DNA of 64,000 bases from Eubacteriales Family XIII. Incertae Sedis bacterium (GTDB taxonomy: Bacteria; Bacillota; Clostridia; Peptostreptococcales; Anaerovoracaceae), in contig JAISTV010000019.1 of NCBI GenBank assembly GCA_031272485.1, forward strand, positions 1 through 64,000. Direction: 5' to 3'. A program made the position numbers and the translations under genes. How positions within the stretch are numbered: position 1 is the stretch's first letter; every line of letters starts with the position of its first letter. Of this stretch, positions 1 to 8,066 are shown one piece after another. The notes beneath the pieces are model-generated. The model saw nothing but the letters and a program-made list of their open reading frames with translations, did not search any database and had not been told where the DNA came from.

Positions 1-123
1 ATCTATCTTTATAAACTTATAGTAATATTTATTCGATTTTCCGTAATCAGGTAGATCATCAACCGGAACGTTAATGGCACGTGCCATTTCCTCTACTTTT
101 CGTTGTATCTCGCTTAATACCAT
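1..123 (-). CDS. Imm63-family immunity protein, N-terminal 41 residues (runs off left edge)
   Basis: A minus-strand reading frame opens with ATG at 123 behind a good GGGAGGT ribosome site and stays open to the window edge. The visible residues (start MVLSEIQRKVEEMARAI) align with the start of the complete gene at 451-1530: an EI, a V/IE, an A, an I, then P-x3-LP and an aromatic residue at matching spacing. The pattern fits the N-terminus of Imm63 polymorphic-toxin immunity proteins. It starts 2 bases after the stop of the TNT toxin remnant at 126-460, the toxin-then-immunity order expected of a cassette. Its predicted role is to neutralise that toxin tip in the cytoplasm. Only the first third is visible, so integrity cannot be judged. 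Confidence 0.7.
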   Translation of the reverse strand, partial: MVLSEIQRKVEEMARAINVPVDDLPDYGKSNKYYYKFIKID

Positions 124-125
124 TC

Positions 126-460
126 CTAGGTACCTCCCAAGCTATATTCCAAAGAAAACAATTCTTTTAAGTATTCATTCTTTACCCAATATTGAATATC
201 ACGACCAAACAGATACTGAATCCCCATCCCAGGCTGGCCGAAGGCGGGCGCAGTCGTGCCGGCTAATACAGGTATTGGTTTATCAACCCGATAAAGATAT
301 TCCTTTACAGTTCCCGATCTTGGCGGCAGAGAACGCTCAGCAAGAGGCGTCTCGTACGTAGAAGCGTATTGACCTCCATCCGGCTTGCCAACTCTACTTA
401 TTATCTGGCCTGGCTTAAGCTCTGTTAGAAGCAGAAGTCAGAAGGCTTTATTATGTAGAG
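126..460 (-). pseudogene. TNT-domain (NAD+ glycohydrolase) toxin tip, frameshifted remnant
   Basis: Reading the minus strand from about 437 to the TAG at 128-126 gives a clear TNT (tuberculosis necrotizing toxin-like) C-terminal domain: an ISRVG strand, a RSLP motif, YRVDKPIPV, a glycine-rich FGQPGMGIQ motif and a closing YLKEL. These align along the whole domain with the intact tip at 1533-2069. The upstream piece (LYIIKPSD, 460-437) is in another frame, which meets TAA at 427-425, while the downstream frame meets TGA at 440-438, so the ORF is broken near 425-440. The upstream piece overlaps the last codons of the Imm63 gene (stop at 451). It looks like a displaced cassette that has decayed. 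Confidence 0.72.
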
Positions 461-1530
461 GAGTCCTTTGCTCGTTTTACTCTCCTGTTTATTGTACGCG
501 GTTTATTTGCACACAATAAAATACCATGGTTCGCTTGCCATACGAGGCTCCAAGTCACCTGATTGTTTATTCTATGCGCTATACGTGTTGCAATTTTTAT
601 TACCAACCACAAGTCGTTTTTGTCTTTCGTGAACAGGTAGTTACCAAACATGTAGTCTTGAATTGCGAAAAAAGCATGGCCATCATGACGTAATTCAACT
701 CTACGGTCAGAAATATAATTCTCATCATGGAGAACTTGAATCCCTTCATCCCGAAGCTTGTCAATGATTATCTGGAAATACTCTCGCCGCAATAAGTTTT
801 CGAAGTACACTTCTGCAGTACCATCCGGGTTTATAAAACTTTCCGGTATCACCTTCAGGAACCGGTTACCGTTCTTTCCGGTAGGAGTTCTAAACACTTC
901 CTCAATCCCATAGTTAAATGTGATAGCTTCCGCAATTATTCTCCGAAAAATGTCATCTCCCAAGTACCCTCTTGCCGTATACTTCGCCAAGACTTCTTCC
1001 CAAGTATAATTCGGACCAAGAGAAGCTGCCCCATCAGCCTCCCTTATCGTCGTTCTTAACAGGTCTCTATTTTGAAAGTGCTGCATGGCACGAACCCTTA
1101 GCACAGCAGCCTCATCCACCCTCTGATTGTCATTGTATGGAGATCTGCTAAGTGTTTCTTGCTGTTCGCAATAGCACTTATATGCATAGTCTTTGTTTAC
1201 CTGAGCCAACAGCTTAATTTGTTTATCAAAAATAATTCTCCTTGGGTCTTTGTCTGGAATCCGATTATGTAACTCATATTCACCCGCCATTTCAAAAGTG
1301 ATTGGCTTAAACACCTCATACAACAACTCGTCAATATCTTTTGTCGCCAAGTGGAATGCTTCCGCGCCTCTCTCCGTAATGCAACGATAGTGGTACTCTC
1401 CTCCTTCCAGGAAAATTACCCGGGGATCCACCCTGTCCGAGTGTTCAAATTCCGGTAACAGTCGTGCAGGCGCATGAATGGTTGCAGCATGAGTTTCGAT
1501 GATTCTTTTTATTTCAGCAATTGTTTTCAT
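451..1530 (-). CDS. Imm63-family immunity protein with unassigned C-terminal domain
   Basis: 359 residues. Residues 1-130 match the Imm63 pattern: EI/IE helix, P-x3-LP, a YHY strand followed by TERG, DIDELLYEVF, an IxFEMAxEYELxNR helix and a PRRIIFDKQ segment. Residues 135-359 are not recognised; they are mixed alpha/beta with several aromatic and charged strands and could be a second fused immunity domain. The start ATG at 1530 lies 2 bases after the stop of the TNT toxin tip, so the two are almost certainly co-translated and the protein is presumably the cytoplasmic antidote to that NAD+ glycohydrolase. Base composition is AT-rich compared with the chromosome to the right, consistent with transfer. 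The family call is by pattern memory only. Confidence 0.68.
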   Translation of the reverse strand: MKTIAEIKRIIETHAATIHAPARLLPEFEHSDRVDPRVIFLEGGEYHYRCITERGAEAFHLATKDIDELLYEVFKPITFEMAGEYELHNRIPDKDPRRIIFDKQIKLLAQVNKDYAYKCYCEQQETLSRSPYNDNQRVDEAAVLRVRAMQHFQNRDLLRTTIREADGAASLGPNYTWEEVLAKYTARGYLGDDIFRRIIAEAITFNYGIEEVFRTPTGKNGNRFLKVIPESFINPDGTAEVYFENLLRREYFQIIIDKLRDEGIQVLHDENYISDRRVELRHDGHAFFAIQDYMFGNYLFTKDKNDLWLVIKIATRIAHRINNQVTWSLVWQANHGILLCANKPRTINRRVKRAKDSST

Positions 1531-1532
1531 AA

Positions 1533-2069
1533 TTATTCACCAATCGTTCCACTGGAAATGATTTCTTTAAGGTAGCCATTATCACGTAAATAGAAGATAT
1601 CGTTTTCAAACTTGAATTGGGTTCCATACCCCACTTGCCCAAACCATGGAGCAGTTATACCTTTCTTGGCCGGAATTGGCTTAACAACTTCATATATATG
1701 CACAGTTCCGTATCTTTTATACTCTGGCAAAGATCTCGCCTCAAAAGGCGTGCCCTCAGGAGCCGCAAAAAAACCGCCCTTTGCTTCACCTATTCTGCTG
1801 ATTGTTGTTCCTTCCTCTATTAATACATCAGTTGGCCTAATATAAAATCCATCATAAGGAGGATACACTATCCTGGGTACGGTAGTGAACTCTAAGAACC
1901 CGCCCGTAATCAGCTGCGCTGTAGCGTAATCGGTTCCTGTATTAAGCGCCGAAGCTATTATATCAGAGCCGCTTCCCCCTTCAGCATAAGCAGTTGCCCC
2001 ACCAATAAGCATTCCTCCGCCACCTACAATAACTGTTCCTGTCGCTAATACTGGATAGACGGGAGCCAC
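1533..2069 (-). CDS. TNT-domain toxin tip (predicted NAD+ glycohydrolase), 5' truncated
   Basis: 178 residues. Residues 1-60 are a glycine/alanine-rich hydrophobic stretch typical of pre-toxin regions. Residues 70-175 are a TNT domain with R92 (SRIG), R112 (RSLP), an APWFG loop, Q151 in GYGTQ and a closing GYLKEI. TNT domains hydrolyse NAD+ in target cells. The frame opens with GTG at 2069 directly after an in-frame TAG (2072-2070), and there is no delivery domain (RHS, LXG or similar). It is therefore best read as an orphan 3' cassette cut from a larger toxin rather than a secreted toxin in its own right. The Imm63 gene follows after 2 bases. Whether it is expressed is unknown. Confidence 0.7.
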   Translation of the reverse strand: MAPVYPVLATGTVIVGGGGMLIGGATAYAEGGSGSDIIASALNTGTDYATAQLITGGFLEFTTVPRIVYPPYDGFYIRPTDVLIEEGTTISRIGEAKGGFFAAPEGTPFEARSLPEYKRYGTVHIYEVVKPIPAKKGITAPWFGQVGYGTQFKFENDIFYLRDNGYLKEIISSGTIGE

Positions 2070-2128
2070 CTAACGGCGGCACAGGCAAGCCCGGCTGGTG
2101 ACGGTGCAGCATGCGCGGACTACGTCAC

Positions 2129-2160
2129 TGGATTGCCGGGATAAACCCGGCAATGACGGG
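2129..2160 (+). repeat. dispersed palindromic repeat, copy 1
   Basis: TGGATTGCCGG, a 6-base loop, then CCGGCAATGACGG. The TTGCCGG/CCGGCAA arms form a hairpin. The same unit occurs at 37334-37364 and 38501-38533, with a half copy at 38541-38557, always in this orientation. Here it sits between the truncated toxin tip and the pilin operon, at the border of the AT-rich patch. Confidence 0.8.
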
Positions 2161-2203
2161 ATTCGGTACCCGCGCAAGACTATGCTGCTGAATTGGGTGT
2201 GGA

Positions 2204-2875
2204 TTATCCACGGATGAGGAGGTAGAACGGGGTTGCGGTTTCGCCGTTTTCCCAGGTGGCTATTTCTTCGGAATCGGGTTCCTCTTCCAGTAGCAGGACG
2301 TTGTAGTCGTATAGGCGGAAGGTTTTTTCGCTTTCGAACGCCGGCTTGCCGCCGCGCACCGTGGTCATCTTTAGTGAGAAGATTTTCTGCATGTCCTCCG
2401 CCAGCGCTTCCTCGGGGTCAATGCCGGAGCGCGTGCGCTTCTCCGAAGCGTAGGCCATGGCCAGGCCGGTGCTGCCGTAACGGGAGCTGCCCAGCACATC
2501 CAGCGGCTGCTCATCGCCGGGGAGGATGTAGTACAGCCGCCCCACCGCCGCGGCCCGCTCACCGGACTCGTCCCCGATAAACAGTATGGCCGCGTCCGTG
2601 GCCACTGCCTGCACTTCCGCAAGGCTGCCGCCGTACGCCACCTGCACCTGCCGCGCGTTCAGCAGACGGTCGCGCGCGTAGTCCGCGCCGTCCTCGGCCA
2701 GGGTCTTATCCGCCGCCTCCCGCTCCGCGTTCGAAAGAAAGTTCCCGCCGGAAATTAAAAACCCCATGGCGAGGCCCACCACGATGAGCATGACCAGCAT
2801 GGTCACCACAACTTCCACCAGCGTAAAGCCGCCCGCGCGATTCTTCTTCAGTTCCGTAAGCCGTCTGCGATTCAT
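2204..2875 (-). CDS. type IV pilin-like minor pseudopilin
   Basis: 223 residues. A basic leader of about 15 residues ends in G, followed by FTLVEVVVTMLVMLIVVGLA. This is a class III signal with the prepilin peptidase site before F and the conserved Glu at mature position 5, continuing into the hydrophobic pilin helix. The rest is a soluble alpha/beta head of no recognised family. It is the last of three minus-strand genes (6537 to 2204), 12 bases after the 903-residue gene. Minor pilins prime assembly or sit at the tip of type IV pili or type II-like pseudopili. No pilus ATPase, platform protein or prepilin peptidase is present in the window, so the machinery must be encoded elsewhere. Confidence 0.8.
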   Translation of the reverse strand: MNRRRLTELKKNRAGGFTLVEVVVTMLVMLIVVGLAMGFLISGGNFLSNAEREAADKTLAEDGADYARDRLLNARQVQVAYGGSLAEVQAVATDAAILFIGDESGERAAAVGRLYYILPGDEQPLDVLGSSRYGSTGLAMAYASEKRTRSGIDPEEALAEDMQKIFSLKMTTVRGGKPAFESEKTFRLYDYNVLLLEEEPDSEEIATWENGETATPFYLLIRG

Positions 2876-2887
2876 CCGTCCCCCCGC

Positions 2888-5599
2888 CTATTCGCGCGTC
2901 CAGTAGCGACCCGTCCCGGTCCAGTGCAGGCACGTGTTGTCCTCCGTGTCGCGCCCTTTCCCGAACTCCTTGTCGCAGAATATTCCGGACGTCTTGTCCA
3001 GATTGCCCTCGTCCACGATTTCCGTATACCCGCCGAAAGCGTGCACCTTGCCGGACGTTCCGCTGATGGTCATGTTCTTATCCGCTATGACAAGCGTCGC
3101 CGTACCGGCCACCTCGCTGTTGAAGAGAAAGACGCCGTGGTTCTCCGGATTGGACTCGTCTATCTCCGCCGTGTCCGGGTTGTCCGCAAGGTCTGCCGGC
3201 GCATTCAGCGTGAAGCTCCCCTTCAGGTTCAGCGTCCCCGCGCAGTAGATGTCGCCGTTAATGACCGCGTTCTTTTCTATGGTCAGCGTGCCGCCGTGTT
3301 GCACGTAGATGTTGCCGAAGTAGGCCGAGCCGCCCGCTATGGTGAGCGCCCCGCCGGAGCTTACTATGATGTTGCCCTGCGACTGCGAACCCACGAGCAG
3401 GTTCAGCGCGCCGCCCACGTAAATATCCGTGGTCACCGCCGGGTAGGCCGCCGCCCCCACGTAGTCGCCGTCACTGTATTTCCCGTCAAGCTCATCGCCC
3501 GTGCGCACGCGCCCGCGAATGTTCACGGTGGCGCCCGCCTCTATGGTTATGGCATCCGGGGATACCGTGAGCGTCTTCTCGTTGTTCTTGGGGTTGATCC
3601 GGCCGCCGTCTATGTTCAGCGTCTGGCCCGCGCCCACGAACATGTTCCCGCCGATTATCTTCACCGTTGGCGAGAACTGCTGGTTGTAGGGGTCATTAAA
3701 ATAGTTAATCTTCTTTTCCTTGAGTTGCACGGCCGCTTCCGCGGAAATCTCACTCAGGTAACTCCGGTAAGTGCCGAAATCATACAAGCGGTTGTTCTCC
3801 GCATAAGTCCCGTCGTTGGGCAGCGTGGCATCCAGAATCCGGCTCGTGCGCGGCGTGGAAGTGCCGGACGGCGTGCGCAGGATTATGTCCGTGTTATAGA
3901 ATATCTGGCTGTAGCGCGTGGTCACGGGGAAGTAGTTCGTATACGCCGGCGCGAAACCGTAGCTCATGCCGTCCACGTTGCTGTTCACGTGGCGCGTCGT
4001 CTGCCCGTTTCCGTCCGCGTAAGCGTTGGAAGACTTCTCGAGCCCGCCGCCCAGTTCCGTGCTGCGCAGCGAGTAGATGACGGAATTCTGTCCGCCGTTC
4101 TGGTCCAGCACGTTCACGCCCTGCAGGAACATGACCTTCTTCGTGCTGTTGTCCAAGAAGAAGAACCGCGCGTCGTTGCCATAGTACTCCGGGATAAAAG
4201 ACATGCCCACGCGCGCCAAATCATAAGCCTCATGGTAGGCGTTGCCCGGGAAAGCCTCATTCATGTCCCCGGCGCTCTGTCCGTACCAGGGGTTGGCTAT
4301 GTAGCGGCCCCAGTTCCAATAGTCGCCGTATCCTTTATAGGTTGTGTCCAGCCGGTGCACGTGCATGTACGGCCCCAGCACTATGTTCGTGTCCACGCCC
4401 GCGTCTATCACCTTCTGCCCCGTCGCCTGCGTAAACATGGTGAATGAGTTCCAGTTCTGCGGATGCCAAAGGCTCTGCGCGTTCGCGTAGCGGTTGTTGT
4501 CGTAATACTCCACGTAGCTGTTGCTCGTCGTGTTGTTCTTGTTGTCCGTAAGGTCCAGCCCGATAAGCGCGTTGTAGTAGGACTTGTCGCCGGTAGCCGG
4601 CGCGTTGCCGCTGTTACCGGCCAAGCGCAGATACAGGTCCTTGCCGGTAAAATCGCTGGCGTTGGCATTGCCTACGGACAGCATGCTAATGCGCGTATTA
4701 GACTCCGCCGTGGCGCTGTTCTGCGAGGTACTGCTCGTCCCCTGATTCGAAGCGTACTGCAGCGGATTGAGCGTCCACCGCCCGTTCGGCGGCGTAACCC
4801 AGCGGCGGATATCCGGCGAGGTGTCCGAGCCTGTGGCATCCGCGTTGGCAGGGTAAACCGCCGTGCCGGCCACCTCGTTCCAGCCGTCTATGTTAATCCA
4901 CGTAAGCTCGCGGGTCCCCGTCACGGCCGAGGCCGTCTTCGTATCGTTCACGTTGTTGTTGTAATTCGTCATGGCCGCGCGGTCGCCCTGCTTTTCATTC
5001 CCCACCACTATGGGGCTCGAATCCCGCGTGTAGGAGGTAAGACTGTTCACCTCGCTCCCCCACGCCACGTCCGGGTCATACGTGCTGGCGTCAAATAACC
5101 GGCCGAATTCCTCTATCGTGTATATGGCCCCGTCGCCGAGCACCAGATTGCTGGTTATCGTGTGCGCGTCGCCCGCAAACTTCGCGGTGACCTTAATCGT
5201 TATCTTCTCGCCCGCGCTGTCCATCTTGATTTCCGCTTCGGCACTGCCCATTCCCTCGCCGAGGTCCGCCTCGGTATAGGCCTGCGTAAGCGTGCGGTCC
5301 GAATCCGCCTTAAGGCTGCGGATGAAGTCGTCCGGCGAGCCCGTCTCTATGGAAGCCGCGAACTCCGGCGTTCCCGTAAGCCAGTTCATGAGCCGCTCGT
5401 TCACCGTGCGCGCCGTGTAGTAGGCCTGCGTCTCGACCTGCGAAGTGGCCGTATTGCGGTACGAGGTCGTGACCACCGTAGCCACCACCCCCACCGTAAG
5501 CAGCAAAATGACCATGGAAACCATGGCCCAAACGAGCGCGCTCCCGCGCGTCTGCTTACATTTATATAGGATGCTCTTTATAACCCCCCGGTATTTCAT
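2888..5599 (-). CDS. large PilX-like pilus protein with C-terminal beta-solenoid-like region
   Basis: 903 residues from the ATG at 5599, chosen because ATGA overlaps the stop of the preceding pilin; the open frame upstream reads through that gene. The N-terminus has a basic segment, then RGSALVWAMVSMVILLLTVG, the PilX/PulK-type membrane helix without a classic E5. Residues about 100-550 are an Asn/Tyr/Thr-rich globular region. From about 620 to 850 there are repeated short strands such as NMFVGAGQTLNIDGG, ITIEAGATVNIRG, IIVSSGGALTIAGG and IYVQHGGTLTIEKNAVING, spaced like a right-handed solenoid or bactofilin-like polymer fold. It is likely exported with the pilus and may act as a tip adhesin. 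Function beyond that is inference. Confidence 0.72.
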   Translation of the reverse strand: MKYRGVIKSILYKCKQTRGSALVWAMVSMVILLLTVGVVATVVTTSYRNTATSQVETQAYYTARTVNERLMNWLTGTPEFAASIETGSPDDFIRSLKADSDRTLTQAYTEADLGEGMGSAEAEIKMDSAGEKITIKVTAKFAGDAHTITSNLVLGDGAIYTIEEFGRLFDASTYDPDVAWGSEVNSLTSYTRDSSPIVVGNEKQGDRAAMTNYNNNVNDTKTASAVTGTRELTWINIDGWNEVAGTAVYPANADATGSDTSPDIRRWVTPPNGRWTLNPLQYASNQGTSSTSQNSATAESNTRISMLSVGNANASDFTGKDLYLRLAGNSGNAPATGDKSYYNALIGLDLTDNKNNTTSNSYVEYYDNNRYANAQSLWHPQNWNSFTMFTQATGQKVIDAGVDTNIVLGPYMHVHRLDTTYKGYGDYWNWGRYIANPWYGQSAGDMNEAFPGNAYHEAYDLARVGMSFIPEYYGNDARFFFLDNSTKKVMFLQGVNVLDQNGGQNSVIYSLRSTELGGGLEKSSNAYADGNGQTTRHVNSNVDGMSYGFAPAYTNYFPVTTRYSQIFYNTDIILRTPSGTSTPRTSRILDATLPNDGTYAENNRLYDFGTYRSYLSEISAEAAVQLKEKKINYFNDPYNQQFSPTVKIIGGNMFVGAGQTLNIDGGRINPKNNEKTLTVSPDAITIEAGATVNIRGRVRTGDELDGKYSDGDYVGAAAYPAVTTDIYVGGALNLLVGSQSQGNIIVSSGGALTIAGGSAYFGNIYVQHGGTLTIEKNAVINGDIYCAGTLNLKGSFTLNAPADLADNPDTAEIDESNPENHGVFLFNSEVAGTATLVIADKNMTISGTSGKVHAFGGYTEIVDEGNLDKTSGIFCDKEFGKGRDTEDNTCLHWTGTGRYWTRE

Positions 5600-6537
5600 T
5601 CCGTCTCGCTCCCCAGGTATGTAATGCGAATCATGCCGCCGCCGCTGTTTCCGTTTACCGTAGCGCCCGGCGCGTCCGGCTGAAACGGATCGTAGCCCGT
5701 ATCCAGCGGATCCGGCGCGGCCACCCCCGCCATAATCTCCTTCGTATTTATGAAGGTATAGCCTTCGACCACAGGGAACGCAGAGCCGTATCCGGTCCCC
5801 CCGATTATCAGTCTGCCGGCCAGGGACGCGCTGTAGTCCCATTCGCCCGCTACTATCCGCACGTCACTCATGCCGTTATTATATAACACGCCGGACGTGG
5901 GGTTGTCCACCCTGCCGCCCGCGAACAGATATAGCTTGGTGCCGCGGACCAGCCGAATCTCGCCCATGGCGTACGGCCCGGTAGCCCCGTCGGAACCGGC
6001 GCCCCAGCACTCTATGCGGTACACGCCCGAAACCGGCACGCTGAACGTGCCATTGCCGCCGTAGCATTTCCCGTTCGCCTGCCGCGTGGAGTTCACGTTG
6101 GTCGTCCCGAACTTCCCCGAAAGCGCCGTATACTGGCTCGCCGTCATGTCCCCCAGCAGTACCACGAACGGGTCCTTGGCGTTTTCGCCCGTGACCACCG
6201 TGTAGGAGCGTGAGCCGTCCGTGTATGTGTCCGCGCTGCTGTCGCCAATGGCATAGCCCGCAAAGGTCAGATTAAGGTCCTGCACATCCGCCGGCAGGGC
6301 CTCGCCTTCCGCAATCTGTTTCTCCACAGCCGCCGCGTCATTCTTGCTGTCCACGGCGCGCATCTGGGTGTTCAGCGCGGTCATAAGTCCCGCAATAGCG
6401 GAAACGCTCACCACCGCCACGATGGCAAATGCCACCATGACTTCGACGAGCGTCATTCCTTTTTTGCTGCGGGCCAGTGCCCCCCGTTTTACGTAATCCA
6501 TCCAGTTGTCCCAACAAACCGCGCCTGTACTTTTCAT
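5596..6537 (-). CDS. prepilin-type protein with glycine-rich C-terminal domain
   Basis: 313 residues. SKKG followed by MTLVEVMVAFAIVAVVSVSA (residues 25-48) is a prepilin cleavage site with Glu at mature position 5. Residues about 160-313 hold GTFSVPVSGVYRIECWGAGS, a RGTKLYLFAGG strand and a SGGGMIRITYLG ending. This matches the glycine-rich beta domain found in bacterial surface proteins and resembling the ALK/LTK glycine-rich domain. A pilin helix joined to such a domain suggests a surface-displayed binding module. It is the first gene of the three-gene pilin operon, and its stop overlaps the next start (ATGA). A start at MDYVKRG, 12 codons in, is also possible. Confidence 0.75.
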   Translation of the reverse strand: MKSTGAVCWDNWMDYVKRGALARSKKGMTLVEVMVAFAIVAVVSVSAIAGLMTALNTQMRAVDSKNDAAAVEKQIAEGEALPADVQDLNLTFAGYAIGDSSADTYTDGSRSYTVVTGENAKDPFVVLLGDMTASQYTALSGKFGTTNVNSTRQANGKCYGGNGTFSVPVSGVYRIECWGAGSDGATGPYAMGEIRLVRGTKLYLFAGGRVDNPTSGVLYNNGMSDVRIVAGEWDYSASLAGRLIIGGTGYGSAFPVVEGYTFINTKEIMAGVAAPDPLDTGYDPFQPDAPGATVNGNSGGGMIRITYLGSETE

Positions 6538-6585
6538 ATATATACCTTGTTTTCCGCGGTTTAATCACATGGCTTCCCACCATCT

Positions 6586-6738
6586 CTGTGCGTTTTTTGC
6601 GTTTCGGTCCAGCCTACGATTGGGTTTTGTCATTAAAAAGCTAGTTTGGTCACGATTTTTTCGTTTCGGTCCGCAGTTTACGGGCTGAAGACGGTCGACG
6701 GGCATGAAATCCCGGACCGAAACGCAAAAATCGCACAG
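6586..6738. repeat. inverted/direct repeat trio between pilin operon and FIST gene
   Basis: Copy A (6586-6610) is CTGTGCG, a T-run, then GCGTTTCGGTCC. Copy B (6651-6673) repeats it as GATTTTTTCGTTTCGGTCCG. Copy C (6713-6738) is the inverse complement of A with about 24 of 26 matches. A and C could fold into a long stem with B in the loop. The gene-free stretch 6538-6866 holds this structure plus the palindrome and -10 listed next; no ORF is evident in it. Confidence 0.75.
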
Positions 6739-6794
6739 CGTGACGCAGATCTCATTAGAAAGCGGGTGTTTAGCGAGGCGGGAAACGGGTAGGA

Positions 6795-6813
6795 ATGTAA
6801 CGTTACATACAAT
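6795..6813 (+). promoter_or_regulatory. 14-bp perfect palindrome plus -10-like TACAAT upstream of FIST/kinase genes
   Basis: ATGTAACGTTACAT (6795-6808) is a perfect dyad that runs into TACAAT (6808-6813). No good -35 lies 17 bases upstream, so the dyad may be the site of an activator or repressor controlling the divergent FIST-kinase unit. Position and symmetry are seen; function is inferred. Confidence 0.45.
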
Positions 6814-6866
6814 AGAGAGAGGAGCGCGGGTTTGTTTGGCGCTTCGCGGGAACTTGGAGGGAAAAC

Positions 6867-8057
6867 ATGATCAGATCCTTTACGGCCTTTACTAATGAGG
6901 TGGACGACACCGAGGCCGCCGTCAGCGAAATTCAGACGCAGCTGGATGCGTTCGGTCCTCTGGGCCGGAGCACGGTGGCGCTCGTAAACGCCTATCCGGA
7001 GTTTATAGAGAGCGGCGCATATGAGGCCATAGCGCGCGCGCTGCCCTTTCCGGTAGTCGGCTGCACCACGCTGGGTGCGGTAGACCCGGCTACGGAAATT
7101 CTGGAGTGCCTGTCTTTTCACATCCTTACTTCGGATGACGTATACTTTCAGCCCGGCCTGACCGAGCCCATTCCCGGCGAGGCGGAAGCCCCCATTCTGG
7201 AGGGATACGCCCGCGCGGTTTTCGAAGCGGAAAACGCGGGGATAGCGAACGCGAACAAGCCGGCGCTCATCTTGAGCTACCTGCCGCTGCTTATGAACGC
7301 GGGCGGTGACTTCCTCGTGCAGGCCATAGACAAGGCCTCCGGCGGCGTGCTGAACTTTGGGACCACCGCGGTGGACGACACCACCGACTATCTGAACAGC
7401 CGCGTGCTTTTTAACGAAGGCATCTACGCAGACCGCTACGCTTTCGTGCTGGTCTACGGTGAGGTAAACCCGCGCTTCTACGTGGCGACCATACCGCCCG
7501 ACCGCATCCTGGCGAATACCGGCGTGGTGACCGCCGTGAGCGGCAACCAGATTCAAGCCATAAACAACCGCCCCGTGAGCGAGTTCCTCATGGACCTGGG
7601 CCTTACCAAGGACGAGAACGACGTAATCGTGGGCATGAACTCCTATCCGTTTATCGTGGATCTGGGGGACGGCCGCCCGCCCGTGGTGCGTATAATCTTC
7701 GCCATCACGCCGGAGGGATACGCGGTCTGCGGCGGAGATATACCCGTGGGCGCCACCCTGTCCGTGGGCAACATAGACAAACCCTCGGTGCTGTATGCCA
7801 CCGGCGAAAAGCTGGACGAGCTGCTTGCGGACGGCGCACCGGGCGCACTCATCTCCTTTTCCTGCATAGGCCGGCTGTACGCCATGGAGTTCGAGCCGCT
7901 GAAGGAGGCGCATCTGGTCCGCGATAAGTTCGCGCCGACCCGGACACCCTTTACCCTCGCCTACTCCGGCGGGGAGGTCTGCCCGCTGAAGACCGCGGGC
8001 GAGACGAACTACGCTAACCGTTTTCATAACGACACGTTTATTGCCTGCGCGATTTAG
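6867..8057 (+). CDS. FIST domain sensory protein
   Basis: 396 residues, cytoplasmic, with no signal or membrane segment. It has the FIST_N/FIST_C layout: the N-half contains FPVVGCTTLGAVDP and NKPALILSYLP with a GTTAVDD turn; the C-half contains AVSGNQIQAINNRPVSEFL, a GAPGALISFSCIGR strand and the closing YSGGEVCPL with an N-rich HNDTF end. FIST proteins are thought to bind small ligands, possibly amino acids, and feed signalling proteins. The next gene, 9 bases on, is a hybrid histidine kinase without its own transmembrane sensor, so this protein is probably its soluble input partner. The RBS GGAGGG lies about 8 bases before the ATG. The pair is transcribed away from the pilin operon. Confidence 0.85.
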   Translation: MIRSFTAFTNEVDDTEAAVSEIQTQLDAFGPLGRSTVALVNAYPEFIESGAYEAIARALPFPVVGCTTLGAVDPATEILECLSFHILTSDDVYFQPGLTEPIPGEAEAPILEGYARAVFEAENAGIANANKPALILSYLPLLMNAGGDFLVQAIDKASGGVLNFGTTAVDDTTDYLNSRVLFNEGIYADRYAFVLVYGEVNPRFYVATIPPDRILANTGVVTAVSGNQIQAINNRPVSEFLMDLGLTKDENDVIVGMNSYPFIVDLGDGRPPVVRIIFAITPEGYAVCGGDIPVGATLSVGNIDKPSVLYATGEKLDELLADGAPGALISFSCIGRLYAMEFEPLKEAHLVRDKFAPTRTPFTLAYSGGEVCPLKTAGETNYANRFHNDTFIACAI

Positions 8058-8066
8058 AGGAAGGCC

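Noticed and set aside
74-361. Plus-strand ORF of 95 codons at the left end
   Set aside because: It is antisense to the TNT toxin remnant, which has clear domain similarity; the plus-strand product has none.
2888-5842. 984-codon start for the large pilus protein
   Set aside because: The first 81 codons overlap the upstream prepilin gene in another frame; the ATGA overlap at 5599 is the better start.
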